A stretch of 64,000 nucleotides of DNA, taken from contig JBBQBV010000001.1 of assembly GCA_038318085.1 (NCBI GenBank), forward strand, positions 1-64,000, given 5' to 3'. The notes beneath the pieces are model-generated. The model had not been told where the DNA came from. It made no database searches and saw only the letters and a list, made by a program, of their open reading frames with translations. Below, one piece after another: positions 6,926-14,571 of the stretch (position 1 is its first letter; the number at the start of each line of letters is the position of its first letter). The position numbers and the translations under genes are program-made. The stretch comes from DATLGB01 sp038318085. Lineage in GTDB: Bacteria > Actinomycetota > Thermoleophilia > Solirubrobacterales > Solirubrobacteraceae.

Positions 6926-8226
6926 GCCGGCGCTTCTTCCGTCCCGCTCCGCGCCTGCGCGGGAGCGTCACCGCGCCGCCGGACAAATCGATCTCGCACC
7001 GCGCGGCGCTGTTGGCGGCCATGTCCAGCGAGCCCGTGCTCGTCTCGAACTACCTGTCGGCGCAGGACACGCTCTGCACGCTGGAGGCCGTGCAGGCGCT
7101 CGGGACCCTGGTGCAGAAGCGAGAGGACGGCCTCGTCCTGCGCGGGCCGGGCCTGCGCGCCGCCGCCGAGTCCGACCATCCGATCGACGTCGGCAACGCC
7201 GGTACGCTGATGCGGCTGCTGGCGGGCTGGCTCGCGGGCCAGCGCGGGGGAGGCGCCTGGACGCTCGACGGCGACGAGTCGATCCGCCGGCGCCCGATGG
7301 GCCGCGTGGTCGACCCGCTGCGGCTGATGGGCGCGCGGATCGAGACCCGCGGGGACGGCCTGGCGCCCCTGCACATCGAGGGGCGCAACCTCGAGGGGAT
7401 CGAGTACCGCATGCCCGTGGCCTCCGCCCAGGTGAAGTCGTGCCTGCTGGTCGCGGGCATCCTCGCCGACGGCCGCACCACGGTGCTCGAGCCGGCCGCG
7501 AGCCGCGACCACACCGAGCGGCTGCTGCTGCGCGGCGGCGTCGACGTGCGCCGTGATGGGCTCAGCGTCAGCGTCGGCTGTCACGACGAGCTCGAGATGG
7601 ACTCGATCGCCGTGCCGGGCGACCCGTCCTCAGCCGCCTTTCACGCCACCGCGGCCGTGCTCGTGCCCGGCTCGCGCATCGTCGTCGAGAACATGGCCGC
7701 GAACTGGACCCGCGTCGGCTTCTACCGGATCCTCGAGCGCATGGGCGGCATCGTCGTCGGGCCGCTGGAGGAGCCCGGTGGCCCGCTCATCGCCGACGAG
7801 CCGGTCTGCGAGCTCGACGTCTCCCATGGCCCGCTCGTCGGCACGACGGTCGCCGCCGGCGAGGTCCCGCTTGCCGTCGACGAGCTGCCGCTGGTCGCCC
7901 TGCTCGGCTGCTTCGCCGAGGGGGAGACCGTCGTCGAGGGTGCGCAGGAGCTGCGGCTGAAGGAGTCCGACCGGATCGCCACGGTGGTCGACGGGCTGCG
8001 CGGCCTCGGCGCCGACATCGAGGCGACCGCCGACGGCTTCGCCGTCCGCGGCACCGGCGGCCTGCGTGGCGGGACCCTTCCCGCGCACGGCGACCACCGC
8101 CTCGCCATGCTCGGCGCCGTCGCCGGCCTCGCCTCTCAGCAGGGCGTGGAGGTCGACGGCATCGAGGCCGCCGCGGTCAGCTACCCCGGCTTCGTCGACG
8201 ACCTCGCGTCGCTCACCGGCGCGTAG
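6922..8226 (+). CDS. aroA: 3-phosphoshikimate 1-carboxyvinyltransferase (EPSP synthase)
   Basis: 434 aa. It transfers enolpyruvyl from phosphoenolpyruvate to shikimate 3-phosphate. PPDKSISHRAA (Lys22, Arg27) is the conserved N-terminal substrate motif. NAGTLMRLLAG near 92-102 is the phosphate/glyphosate-contact loop, GDPSSAAFHA near 233 and ELRLKESDRI near 345 are hallmark segments, and GDHRLAM near 390 closes the active site. The inside-out alpha/beta barrel is full length. The ATG overlaps the end of tyrA. The TAG stop codon is also the first half of a possible -10 box for cmk. Confidence 0.96.
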   Translation: MSRRFFRPAPRLRGSVTAPPDKSISHRAALLAAMSSEPVLVSNYLSAQDTLCTLEAVQALGTLVQKREDGLVLRGPGLRAAAESDHPIDVGNAGTLMRLLAGWLAGQRGGGAWTLDGDESIRRRPMGRVVDPLRLMGARIETRGDGLAPLHIEGRNLEGIEYRMPVASAQVKSCLLVAGILADGRTTVLEPAASRDHTERLLLRGGVDVRRDGLSVSVGCHDELEMDSIAVPGDPSSAAFHATAAVLVPGSRIVVENMAANWTRVGFYRILERMGGIVVGPLEEPGGPLIADEPVCELDVSHGPLVGTTVAAGEVPLAVDELPLVALLGCFAEGETVVEGAQELRLKESDRIATVVDGLRGLGADIEATADGFAVRGTGGLRGGTLPAHGDHRLAMLGAVAGLASQQGVEVDGIEAAAVSYPGFVDDLASLTGA

Positions 8227-8236
8227 GCTCTGCGGC

Positions 8237-8860
8237 GTGGTGATCGCCATCGACGGGCCTGCGGGCGCCGGCAAGTCCTCCGTCGCCCGCGCGGTGGCCG
8301 CGCGGCTCGGTTTCACCTACCTCGACACGGGGGCGATGTACCGCGCCGTCGGCCTCGCGGGGACGCCGGAGGCCGAGATCCGCTTCGACGGCGACCGCGT
8401 GCTGCTCGACGGCCGCGACGTCACGACCGCCATCCGCACGCCGGAGGCGTCGGAGCAGGCCTCGCGCGTCGCCGCCGACCCGGCCGTGCGCCGGGCGCTC
8501 GTGGCCAAGCAGCGGGAGCTCGTCCGCGACGGGGACTGGGTCGCCGAGGGCCGCGACATCGCGCTCGCCGTCGCCCCCGCGGCCGAGGTCAAGATCTTTC
8601 TCACCGCCGAGCCCGAGGAGCGCGCGCGCCGCCGCGCGGCCGACCTGGGCGCCGACGCGCGTACGGTCCTGCGCGAGCAGGCGATCCGCGACCAGCGCGA
8701 CCAGGCCACGGGCGACCGCTCGGTGACCGAGCCCGCTCCCGGCGCCACGCCCTTGGACACGACGGGCCTGACGCTCGACGAGGTCGTCGACCGGATCGCC
8801 GGGATGGCCAACGCGGCCGCAGGCCGCCACGGTGACGAGCGAAGCGAGGCCGCACGATGA
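8237..8860 (+). CDS. cmk: Cytidylate kinase (short form)
   Basis: 207 aa. It phosphorylates CMP and dCMP with ATP. The P-loop GPAGAGKSS is at residues 7-15, followed by YLDTGAMYRA, the substrate-side DGRDVTTAIRTPE, an EGRDIA motif and the lid region RARRRAADLG. Typical enzymes have about 220-230 residues; here the segment between MYRAVGL and DGRDV is about 20 residues shorter, reducing the NMP-binding insert. Tandem GTG codons at 8237 and 8240 are both possible starts; the first lies 7 bp after TAGGCT. The gene overlaps der by four bases (ATGA). The aroA-cmk-der order is common in actinobacteria. Confidence 0.93.
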   Translation: MVIAIDGPAGAGKSSVARAVAARLGFTYLDTGAMYRAVGLAGTPEAEIRFDGDRVLLDGRDVTTAIRTPEASEQASRVAADPAVRRALVAKQRELVRDGDWVAEGRDIALAVAPAAEVKIFLTAEPEERARRRAADLGADARTVLREQAIRDQRDQATGDRSVTEPAPGATPLDTTGLTLDEVVDRIAGMANAAAGRHGDERSEAAR

Positions 8861-10179
8861 AGGTCGCGGTCCTCGGCTACCCCAACGTCGGCAAGTCCTC
8901 GCTGGTCAATCGCCTCACGCAGTCGCGCGACGCCGTCGTGCACGAGACGGCGGGCGTCACGCGCGACCGGCGCGAGCTCGAGACCGACTGGAACGGGCGC
9001 CGCATTCACCTGATCGACACCGGCGGCATCGACCTCGACGCCGACGACCCGCTCACGGTCTCGATCGCCGACCAGTCGCGCGCGGCGCTGCTCGACGCCG
9101 ACCTCGCGGTGCTCGTGGTCGACGCCCGCGCGGGCCAGCGCCCCGGGGACGCGGAGATCGCCGACCTCCTGCGCCGATGGGACGGCCCGGTGCTGCTCGC
9201 CGCCAACAAGATCGACTCGCCCCGCGACATGCCGTTGGCCGCCGAGTTCTACAGCCTCGGCCTGGGCGATCCGCTGCCGGTCTCGGCCGCGCAGGGCCTC
9301 GGCACGGGCGACCTGCTCGACGCGATCATCGCCGTCGGGCCCGACGCCGACAGCGAGGCCGACGACGACGAGGAGACCTTCCGGCTGGCCATCATCGGGC
9401 GCCCGAACGTCGGCAAGTCCTCGCTGCTGAACACCTTCCTGGGCTACGAGCGCGTCCTCGTCTCCGAGGTCGCGGGCACCACCCGCGACCCGATCGACAT
9501 GGAGTTGGAGGTCGAAGGGCGAAAGATGCGCCTGGTCGACACCGCGGGCATCCGGCGGGCCGCCAAGGTCAAAGAGTCCGTCGAGTACTACACGGCCCTG
9601 CGCTCGCAGCGGGCGGCGGAGCGCGCCGATGTCGCGTTCGTCGTCTGCGACGCGACCGAGGGCGTCACCTCCCAGGACCTGCGGGTCGCCGACCTCGCGA
9701 TGCGCTCGGGCTGCGCGACCGCGCTCGTCCTGAACAAGTGGGACCTGACGAGCGGTGAGGAGTTCGACCTCGAGCACGAGCGCCAGGTCGTGCTGCGCAA
9801 GCTGCGGCTACGGCCCAAGCTGCTGACCGCGTCGGCCATGACCGGCCGCCACGTCGCGCGCCTGCTCGTCGAGGCGATTTCCCTCGCCGACCGGCGCCGC
9901 CACCGCATCCCGACGCCCGAGCTGAACAACTTCATGGCCGAGATCGTCGGAATCCGCCAGCCCCCGGCCAAGCAGGGCCACCGGCTGAAGATGCTCTACG
10001 GCGCCCAGATCGGGGTGAACCCGCCGCGCTTCTCGATCCAGGTCAACTCGCGCGACCGCGTCACCCGCGACTACGCCTACTTCGTCGAGAACCGCCTGCG
10101 CGAGCGCTACGGCCTCGACGGCATCCCGCTGATCATCGACTTCAACGAGCGCAAGCAACGGCGGCGGTCCGAGCCGTGA
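8857..10179 (+). CDS. der: Ribosome biogenesis GTPase Der (EngA)
   Basis: 440 aa with two tandem GTPase domains and a C-terminal KH-like domain, needed for 50S ribosomal subunit assembly. Domain 1 has GYPNVGKSS (residues 7-15), DTGGID near 51 and NKID near 118. Domain 2 has GRPNVGKSS near 180, DTAGIRR near 228 and NKWD near 293. The C-terminal 110 residues end in the family-typical GIPLIIDFNERK stretch. The gene is translationally coupled to cmk and overlaps the following DUF3352-type gene. Confidence 0.97.
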   Translation: MKVAVLGYPNVGKSSLVNRLTQSRDAVVHETAGVTRDRRELETDWNGRRIHLIDTGGIDLDADDPLTVSIADQSRAALLDADLAVLVVDARAGQRPGDAEIADLLRRWDGPVLLAANKIDSPRDMPLAAEFYSLGLGDPLPVSAAQGLGTGDLLDAIIAVGPDADSEADDDEETFRLAIIGRPNVGKSSLLNTFLGYERVLVSEVAGTTRDPIDMELEVEGRKMRLVDTAGIRRAAKVKESVEYYTALRSQRAAERADVAFVVCDATEGVTSQDLRVADLAMRSGCATALVLNKWDLTSGEEFDLEHERQVVLRKLRLRPKLLTASAMTGRHVARLLVEAISLADRRRHRIPTPELNNFMAEIVGIRQPPAKQGHRLKMLYGAQIGVNPPRFSIQVNSRDRVTRDYAYFVENRLRERYGLDGIPLIIDFNERKQRRRSEP

Positions 10180-11645
10180 CCACCGGGATCGCGGTGTCCG
10201 CACTCGCAGCCGCGGCCGCGGTCGTGGTCGCGTTGCTCATGCTGCTCTTCGGCGGCACGAGCGCCCCGGTGGACCGCGCCGACACGCTCGTCCCCGCCGA
10301 CGCTCTGGTCTATGTCCACGTGTCGACCGACCCCGGCCGCGACCAGGACGCCCAGCTGCTCAACCGCCTGCAGCGCTTCCCGGCCTTCGAGAAGCTGCGC
10401 AAGCGGGTCCAGGCCGCGATCGGCCCGCGCGCCGGCGCCTTTGACTACAAGCGCGACGTGCGCTCCTGGCTGGGCAAGGAGGCCGCCTTCGCCATCACGC
10501 CGCACGGCCTGCTGATCCTGCTGTCCGTCGCCAAGGAGCCGACCGCTCAGGGCGTCCTGCAGCGCATCGCCGGCGGCCAGGCCGCCACCCGCCACGCGGG
10601 CGTCGTGGTACGCCACTACGGCGCCGGGGCCGCCGCGTTCGTCGGCGGCTTCTTGGCGATCGGCCCCGAGCCGGTCGTCGACCAGGTCATCGACCTGCAC
10701 GCTCCGAAGAGCCGGGAGCGCCCGCTCAGCCGGGTGACCGAGTACGCCCGCGCAGCCAAGCTGCGGCCCGAGGACCGGGCGCTGGACGCCTGGGCCGCTC
10801 CCGGAGCCGTCCGGCTCGCGCTCCCGCCCCGCTTCGCGGGCCTGCTCGGCGACCGCCCCGTGTCCCTCAGCGCCGCGCCCACCGACAACGGCCTGCACGT
10901 CGAGGCGCTGCGGCTCGGCGGCGCCGGCAAGCGCTCCGAGTTCGGGCCCAAGCTGCTCGACCGCGTGCCCGACGACGTCCTCGCCTACGTCGGCGTCCGC
11001 GGGCTGCGGGCCCTCGGGGCGCTGCTGCCAGCCGCCGCCGGCAAGGCCGCGGGCGGGCTGCGCCGCGGCCTCAAGCCCCTGCTGGCCACGCTCGACGGCG
11101 AGGTCGCGATCTTCATCACACCCGCCTCCCCGGAACCCGTCGTCGCGCTGGTCGCCCGGACCGCAGACGCCGCGGCCGCGCGCGAGGCGCTCGCCGGCCT
11201 GCAGGGCGTGATCGCCGGCCTGCTGGCGGGCTCGGAGGACGCGACAGGCCAGGTGCCGACCTTCGAGGAGCGCGATCTCGGTGGCGGCCTCGACGGCTAC
11301 GCCCTCAGGCTGGCCGGAGGCGGAGAGCTCGTCTACGCCGTGTCCGGCGATCGCGTGATCGTTTCCAACGCCGACGACGGCGTACGCCGGACGACCGGTG
11401 ATGAAGCCTCGCTGCGCGACCGCAGCGATTTCGAGACGACCGTGCCCGGCGTGCCCGACGCCGCCGAGGCGATAGCCTTCGTGCTTCCAAGCCAGCTCCT
11501 GGCTCTCGGCGACCAGGCGGGCCTCGACGCCGGCTCTGCCTATCGCTCCGTCCGCGACGAGTTCCGCAAGGTCCGCGCGGTCGGCGCCACCGTCCGGCGC
11601 CAGGGTAACGACACGATCGCGGAGTTGAACTTCCTCTTCCCATGA
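10176..11645 (+). CDS. DUF3352-type membrane-anchored/secreted protein
   Basis: 489 aa from GTG 10176, which overlaps the der stop. A hydrophobic segment at residues 5-25 is an uncleaved signal anchor or signal peptide, and the rest would be extracytoplasmic. The body carries VPADALVYVHVSTDP near the start and repeated GGL/DGYAL-type beta-strand segments, as in the DUF3352 family found widely in actinobacteria. No catalytic residues are recognised. It overlaps metK by four bases (ATGA), but both are probably only operon passengers with respect to function. The family assignment is from memory of its N-terminal pattern. Confidence 0.75.
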   Translation: MTTGIAVSALAAAAAVVVALLMLLFGGTSAPVDRADTLVPADALVYVHVSTDPGRDQDAQLLNRLQRFPAFEKLRKRVQAAIGPRAGAFDYKRDVRSWLGKEAAFAITPHGLLILLSVAKEPTAQGVLQRIAGGQAATRHAGVVVRHYGAGAAAFVGGFLAIGPEPVVDQVIDLHAPKSRERPLSRVTEYARAAKLRPEDRALDAWAAPGAVRLALPPRFAGLLGDRPVSLSAAPTDNGLHVEALRLGGAGKRSEFGPKLLDRVPDDVLAYVGVRGLRALGALLPAAAGKAAGGLRRGLKPLLATLDGEVAIFITPASPEPVVALVARTADAAAAREALAGLQGVIAGLLAGSEDATGQVPTFEERDLGGGLDGYALRLAGGGELVYAVSGDRVIVSNADDGVRRTTGDEASLRDRSDFETTVPGVPDAAEAIAFVLPSQLLALGDQAGLDAGSAYRSVRDEFRKVRAVGATVRRQGNDTIAELNFLFP

Positions 11646-12874
11646 GTTACGCCGAGAACGAGTACCTGTTCACGTCAGAGTCCGTCACCGAGGGACACCC
11701 CGACAAGATCGCCGACCAGATCTCCGACGGCGTGCTCGACGCCGTGCTGGCCGAGGATCCCTACGGCCGCGTGGCGTGCGAGACGCTCGTCAACACCGGC
11801 CTCGTGGTCGTGTCGGGCGAGATCTCCACCTCGACCTTCGTCGACATCCAGCAGGTCGCCCGCGACACCGTGCGCAAGATCGGCTACGTCGACGCCGATC
11901 TCGGCTTCTCGGCCGACTCCTGCGCCGTGCTGAACACGATCGACAAGCAGTCGCCGGACATCGCGCAGGGCGTGGACTCGGCCCACGAGGTCCGCACCAC
12001 GGGCCTGCAGGACGACGAGCTCGATGTCGCGGGCGCCGGGGACCAGGGCATGATGTTCGGCTACGCGTCCAACGAGACGCCGGAGCTGATGCCGCTGCCG
12101 ATCCTGATGGCGCACCGCCTCGCCGAGCGCCTGGCGGCCGTGCGCAAGGACGGCTCGCTGGACTACCTGCGCCCGGACGGCAAGACGCAGGTCTCCGTGC
12201 GCTACGCCGACGGCAAGCCGGTCGAGATCGAGAAGCTGCTGATCTCCTCGCAGCATCGCGAGGGAGCCGAGTCGCGCATTCCCGGCGACCTCTGGGAGCA
12301 GGTCGTGCTCCCGACGCTGCCCGAGGAGCTGTTCGACGCCGACAAGCTGCGCAAGTCCTTTCTCGTGAACCCGACGGGGCGCTTCGTCATCGGCGGTCCC
12401 GTCGGCGACTGCGGGCTGACCGGCCGCAAGATCATCGTCGACACCTACGGCGGCATGGCCCGCCACGGCGGCGGCGCGTTCAGTGGCAAGGACCCGTCGA
12501 AGGTGGACCGCTCGGCCGCCTACGCCGCGCGCTACGTCGCCAAGAACGTCGTCGCCGCCGGCCTCGCCGACCGCTGCGAGGTCCAGGTCGCCTACGCGAT
12601 CGGCGTCTCGCACCCCGTCTCGGTGATGGTCGAGACCTTCGGCACCGAGCACGTCAGCCTGGCCACGATCGCCGAGCTGGTCGACCGGCACTTCGACCTG
12701 CGCCCGGGGGCCTTCCGCGAGTACCTGCAGCTGCACCGCCCGATCTACCAGAAGACCGCCGCCTACGGCCACTTCGGCCGCGAGGACCCGGACTTCAACT
12801 GGGAGCGGACCGACCGGGCCGAGCAGCTGCGCTCCGAGGCCGGCCTCAGCGCGGCCGCGGCGCCCGTCTCCTAG
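11642..12874 (+). CDS. metK: S-adenosylmethionine synthetase
   Basis: 410 aa. It makes S-adenosylmethionine from methionine and ATP. Signatures are GHPDKIADQISD near 18-29, GAGDQGMMFGYA near 131-142, and GGGAFSGKDPSKVDRS near 277, which is the phosphate-binding loop. The length matches the family. The start ATG lies within the stop of the preceding gene. The 3' end overlaps the convergent carbonic anhydrase gene by four bases. Confidence 0.98.
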   Translation: MSYAENEYLFTSESVTEGHPDKIADQISDGVLDAVLAEDPYGRVACETLVNTGLVVVSGEISTSTFVDIQQVARDTVRKIGYVDADLGFSADSCAVLNTIDKQSPDIAQGVDSAHEVRTTGLQDDELDVAGAGDQGMMFGYASNETPELMPLPILMAHRLAERLAAVRKDGSLDYLRPDGKTQVSVRYADGKPVEIEKLLISSQHREGAESRIPGDLWEQVVLPTLPEELFDADKLRKSFLVNPTGRFVIGGPVGDCGLTGRKIIVDTYGGMARHGGGAFSGKDPSKVDRSAAYAARYVAKNVVAAGLADRCEVQVAYAIGVSHPVSVMVETFGTEHVSLATIAELVDRHFDLRPGAFREYLQLHRPIYQKTAAYGHFGREDPDFNWERTDRAEQLRSEAGLSAAAAPVS

Positions 12875-13371
12875 GCTGCCGGCTCCACCTCGCGCAGCCT
12901 GCCCGTCTCGACCTCGTAGACGAACCCGCGAACCGCGTCCTTGTTCGGGATGAAGGGGCTCGCCTGGATGCGTGCGATCGACTCGCGCACGTCGCCCTCG
13001 AGGTCGCTGAAGGCCTCCGGCCCCCAGGTCGGCTCCTCGCCGGTGGCCTCCTTGAGCTGCGCCTTGAACGCCTCGTCGGTGAAGGTGAGCATCCCGCAGT
13101 CCGTGTGGTGGATGAGGATGATCTCCTTGGTCCCCAGCAGGTGCTGGGAGATGGAGAGCGACCGGATCTCGTCGTCGGTGATGACGCCGCCGGCGTTGCG
13201 GATGACGTGCGCGTCGCCCTCCTGCAGGCCCAGCGCGCCGTAGACGTTCACCCGCGCGTCCATGCAGGCGACGACCGCGACCTGCTTGCCGGGCGGCATG
13301 GGGAGCTCGCCCTTGTCGAAGGCGGCGGCGTAGGCCTCGTTGTTGGCGATCAGCTCGTCGGTGACGCTCAT
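12871..13371 (-). CDS. Beta-class carbonic anhydrase
   Basis: 166 aa, interconverting CO2 and bicarbonate. Zinc ligands of the beta class are visible: Cys36 in VACMDARV with the Asp38/Arg40 dyad, and His89 and Cys92 in LIHHTDCGML. The short length and sequence resemble the Rv1284-like subgroup of actinobacteria. A purine-rich AGAGGAAG lies 12-19 bases upstream of the ATG. It is divergent from the XseB-like gene and convergent with metK. Confidence 0.92.
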   Translation of the reverse strand: MSVTDELIANNEAYAAAFDKGELPMPPGKQVAVVACMDARVNVYGALGLQEGDAHVIRNAGGVITDDEIRSLSISQHLLGTKEIILIHHTDCGMLTFTDEAFKAQLKEATGEEPTWGPEAFSDLEGDVRESIARIQASPFIPNKDAVRGFVYEVETGRLREVEPAA

Positions 13372-13468
13372 GTGGACGGGTGCTTCCTCTTGAGTCGGGG
13401 GTTCGGTGCCCTCCTACCCACGAGGGAAGGACGGGAACGGTTCTGTCACACTGTCGGCCGAGCCTGAC

Positions 13469-13675
13469 ATGCCTGACGCCCTCGAACTCCTCGTATCGCG
13501 CCTGGAGCGCACAGCGGCCGAACTGCGTTCGGGCGACCTCGAGCCGGCCCACGCCGCCAGCGTCGTCGACGACCTCGCGCGGCTCGCCGCCGAGGCCGGG
13601 GGCGAGCTGGACAGGCGCGTGCGCATCGGCGACCAGCCGCTCGGTCCTGCCGGTCAGCTCGCGCTGCACGCGTGA
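13469..13675 (+). CDS. xseB: Exodeoxyribonuclease VII small-subunit-like protein
   Basis: 68 aa from ATG 13469. The pattern LELLVSRLERTAAELRSGDLEPAHAAS resembles the coiled XseB core (one helical pair, L-x2-x-V-x-L-E-x-G-D/L-x-L-x-x-A). The second half, which usually reads ...YEEGVELVRRC, is here DDLARLAAEAG, so the match is partial. XseB would bind the large subunit XseA to degrade single-stranded DNA, but xseA is not in this window. Its position directly before a polyprenyl synthase (overlapping GTGA) and dxs is the usual xseB-ispA-dxs order, which supports the call. Confidence 0.5.
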   Translation: MPDALELLVSRLERTAAELRSGDLEPAHAASVVDDLARLAAEAGGELDRRVRIGDQPLGPAGQLALHA

Positions 13676-14571
13676 CCGCGGCGCCAACCGCCCCCGCCTA
13701 CCCGGACCATCTGCGCCGTGAGGTCGAGAGCTACCTGCAGACGCTGGACTTCTCCGCGGGGGAGCCCGCGACGGCCGGCCTGCAGGAGGCCATGCGCTAC
13801 TCGCTGCTCGCGGGCGGCAAGCGGATCCGGCCCGTGCTCGCGCTCGCGACCGCCCGCGCCGTCGAGCTGCCCTTCGGCGTGCTGCCGCTCGCGGCCGCGC
13901 TCGAGCTGATCCACACGTACTCGCTGATCCACGACGATCTCCCGGCGATGGACGACGACGACCTGCGCCGCGGCCGGCTCACCTGCCACCGGGTCTACGG
14001 GGAGGACGTCGCGATCCTCGCCGGCGACGGGCTCTACGCCGAGGCCTTCCGCCACGTCACCCACCACCAGGCGGGCGACCCGCGCTGCGTGCTGGCGGCG
14101 GTCTGCGAGCTGGCGGCCGCCACCGGGGTCGACGGGATGGTCGGCGGGCAGCACATCGACGTCAAGGGCCTGGCCGACAGCGGCGAGACGACCCTGCGGC
14201 GATTGCACGAGCTCAAGACGGGCAGGCTGATCGGCGCGTGCGTGGAGTGCGTACTCCTATTGAGAAACGGCGTTGAGACAGTGACTACAATCGATGACTT
14301 CCGGGAGTTCGCCACGGAGCTCGGCGTGCTGTTTCAGATCGTCGACGACATCCTCGACGTGACCGGGACGGACGTGGCCCTCGGCAAGCCCCGCGGCTCC
14401 GACGCGCGGCACGGGAAGCTCACCTACGTCAGCTCCTACGGCCTCGACGGCGCCCGGACCCTGGCGGCGGAGTCCCACGACAAGGTCCGCAGCGCCCTGC
14501 GGCGCGCCGCCCCGCCACAACCGGCAGAGCTCGAGCACATCACCGACTTCATCTTCAAGCGCACCTCGTGA
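13672..14571 (+). CDS. Polyprenyl synthetase (farnesyl/geranylgeranyl diphosphate synthase)
   Basis: 299 aa trans-isoprenyl diphosphate synthase that chain-extends allylic diphosphates with isopentenyl diphosphate. The first Asp-rich motif lies in HDDLPAMDDDDLRRG, the second in QIVDDILDVTG; GGKRIRP near 43-49 and the KTG motif (ELKTGRL) are also present. Residues before the first Asp motif (ALELIHTYSLIHDD) fit short-chain products (C15-C20), but chain length cannot be fixed by eye. GTG 13672 overlaps the XseB-like stop and the 3' end overlaps dxs, giving a coupled isoprenoid operon. Confidence 0.93.
   Translation: MTAAPTAPAYPDHLRREVESYLQTLDFSAGEPATAGLQEAMRYSLLAGGKRIRPVLALATARAVELPFGVLPLAAALELIHTYSLIHDDLPAMDDDDLRRGRLTCHRVYGEDVAILAGDGLYAEAFRHVTHHQAGDPRCVLAAVCELAAATGVDGMVGGQHIDVKGLADSGETTLRRLHELKTGRLIGACVECVLLLRNGVETVTTIDDFREFATELGVLFQIVDDILDVTGTDVALGKPRGSDARHGKLTYVSSYGLDGARTLAAESHDKVRSALRRAAPPQPAELEHITDFIFKRTS

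Noticed and set aside
11675..13687. Antisense frame of 670 codons across metK and the carbonic anhydrase region
   Set aside because: The metK plus strand is unambiguous and the antisense product has no recognisable domain.
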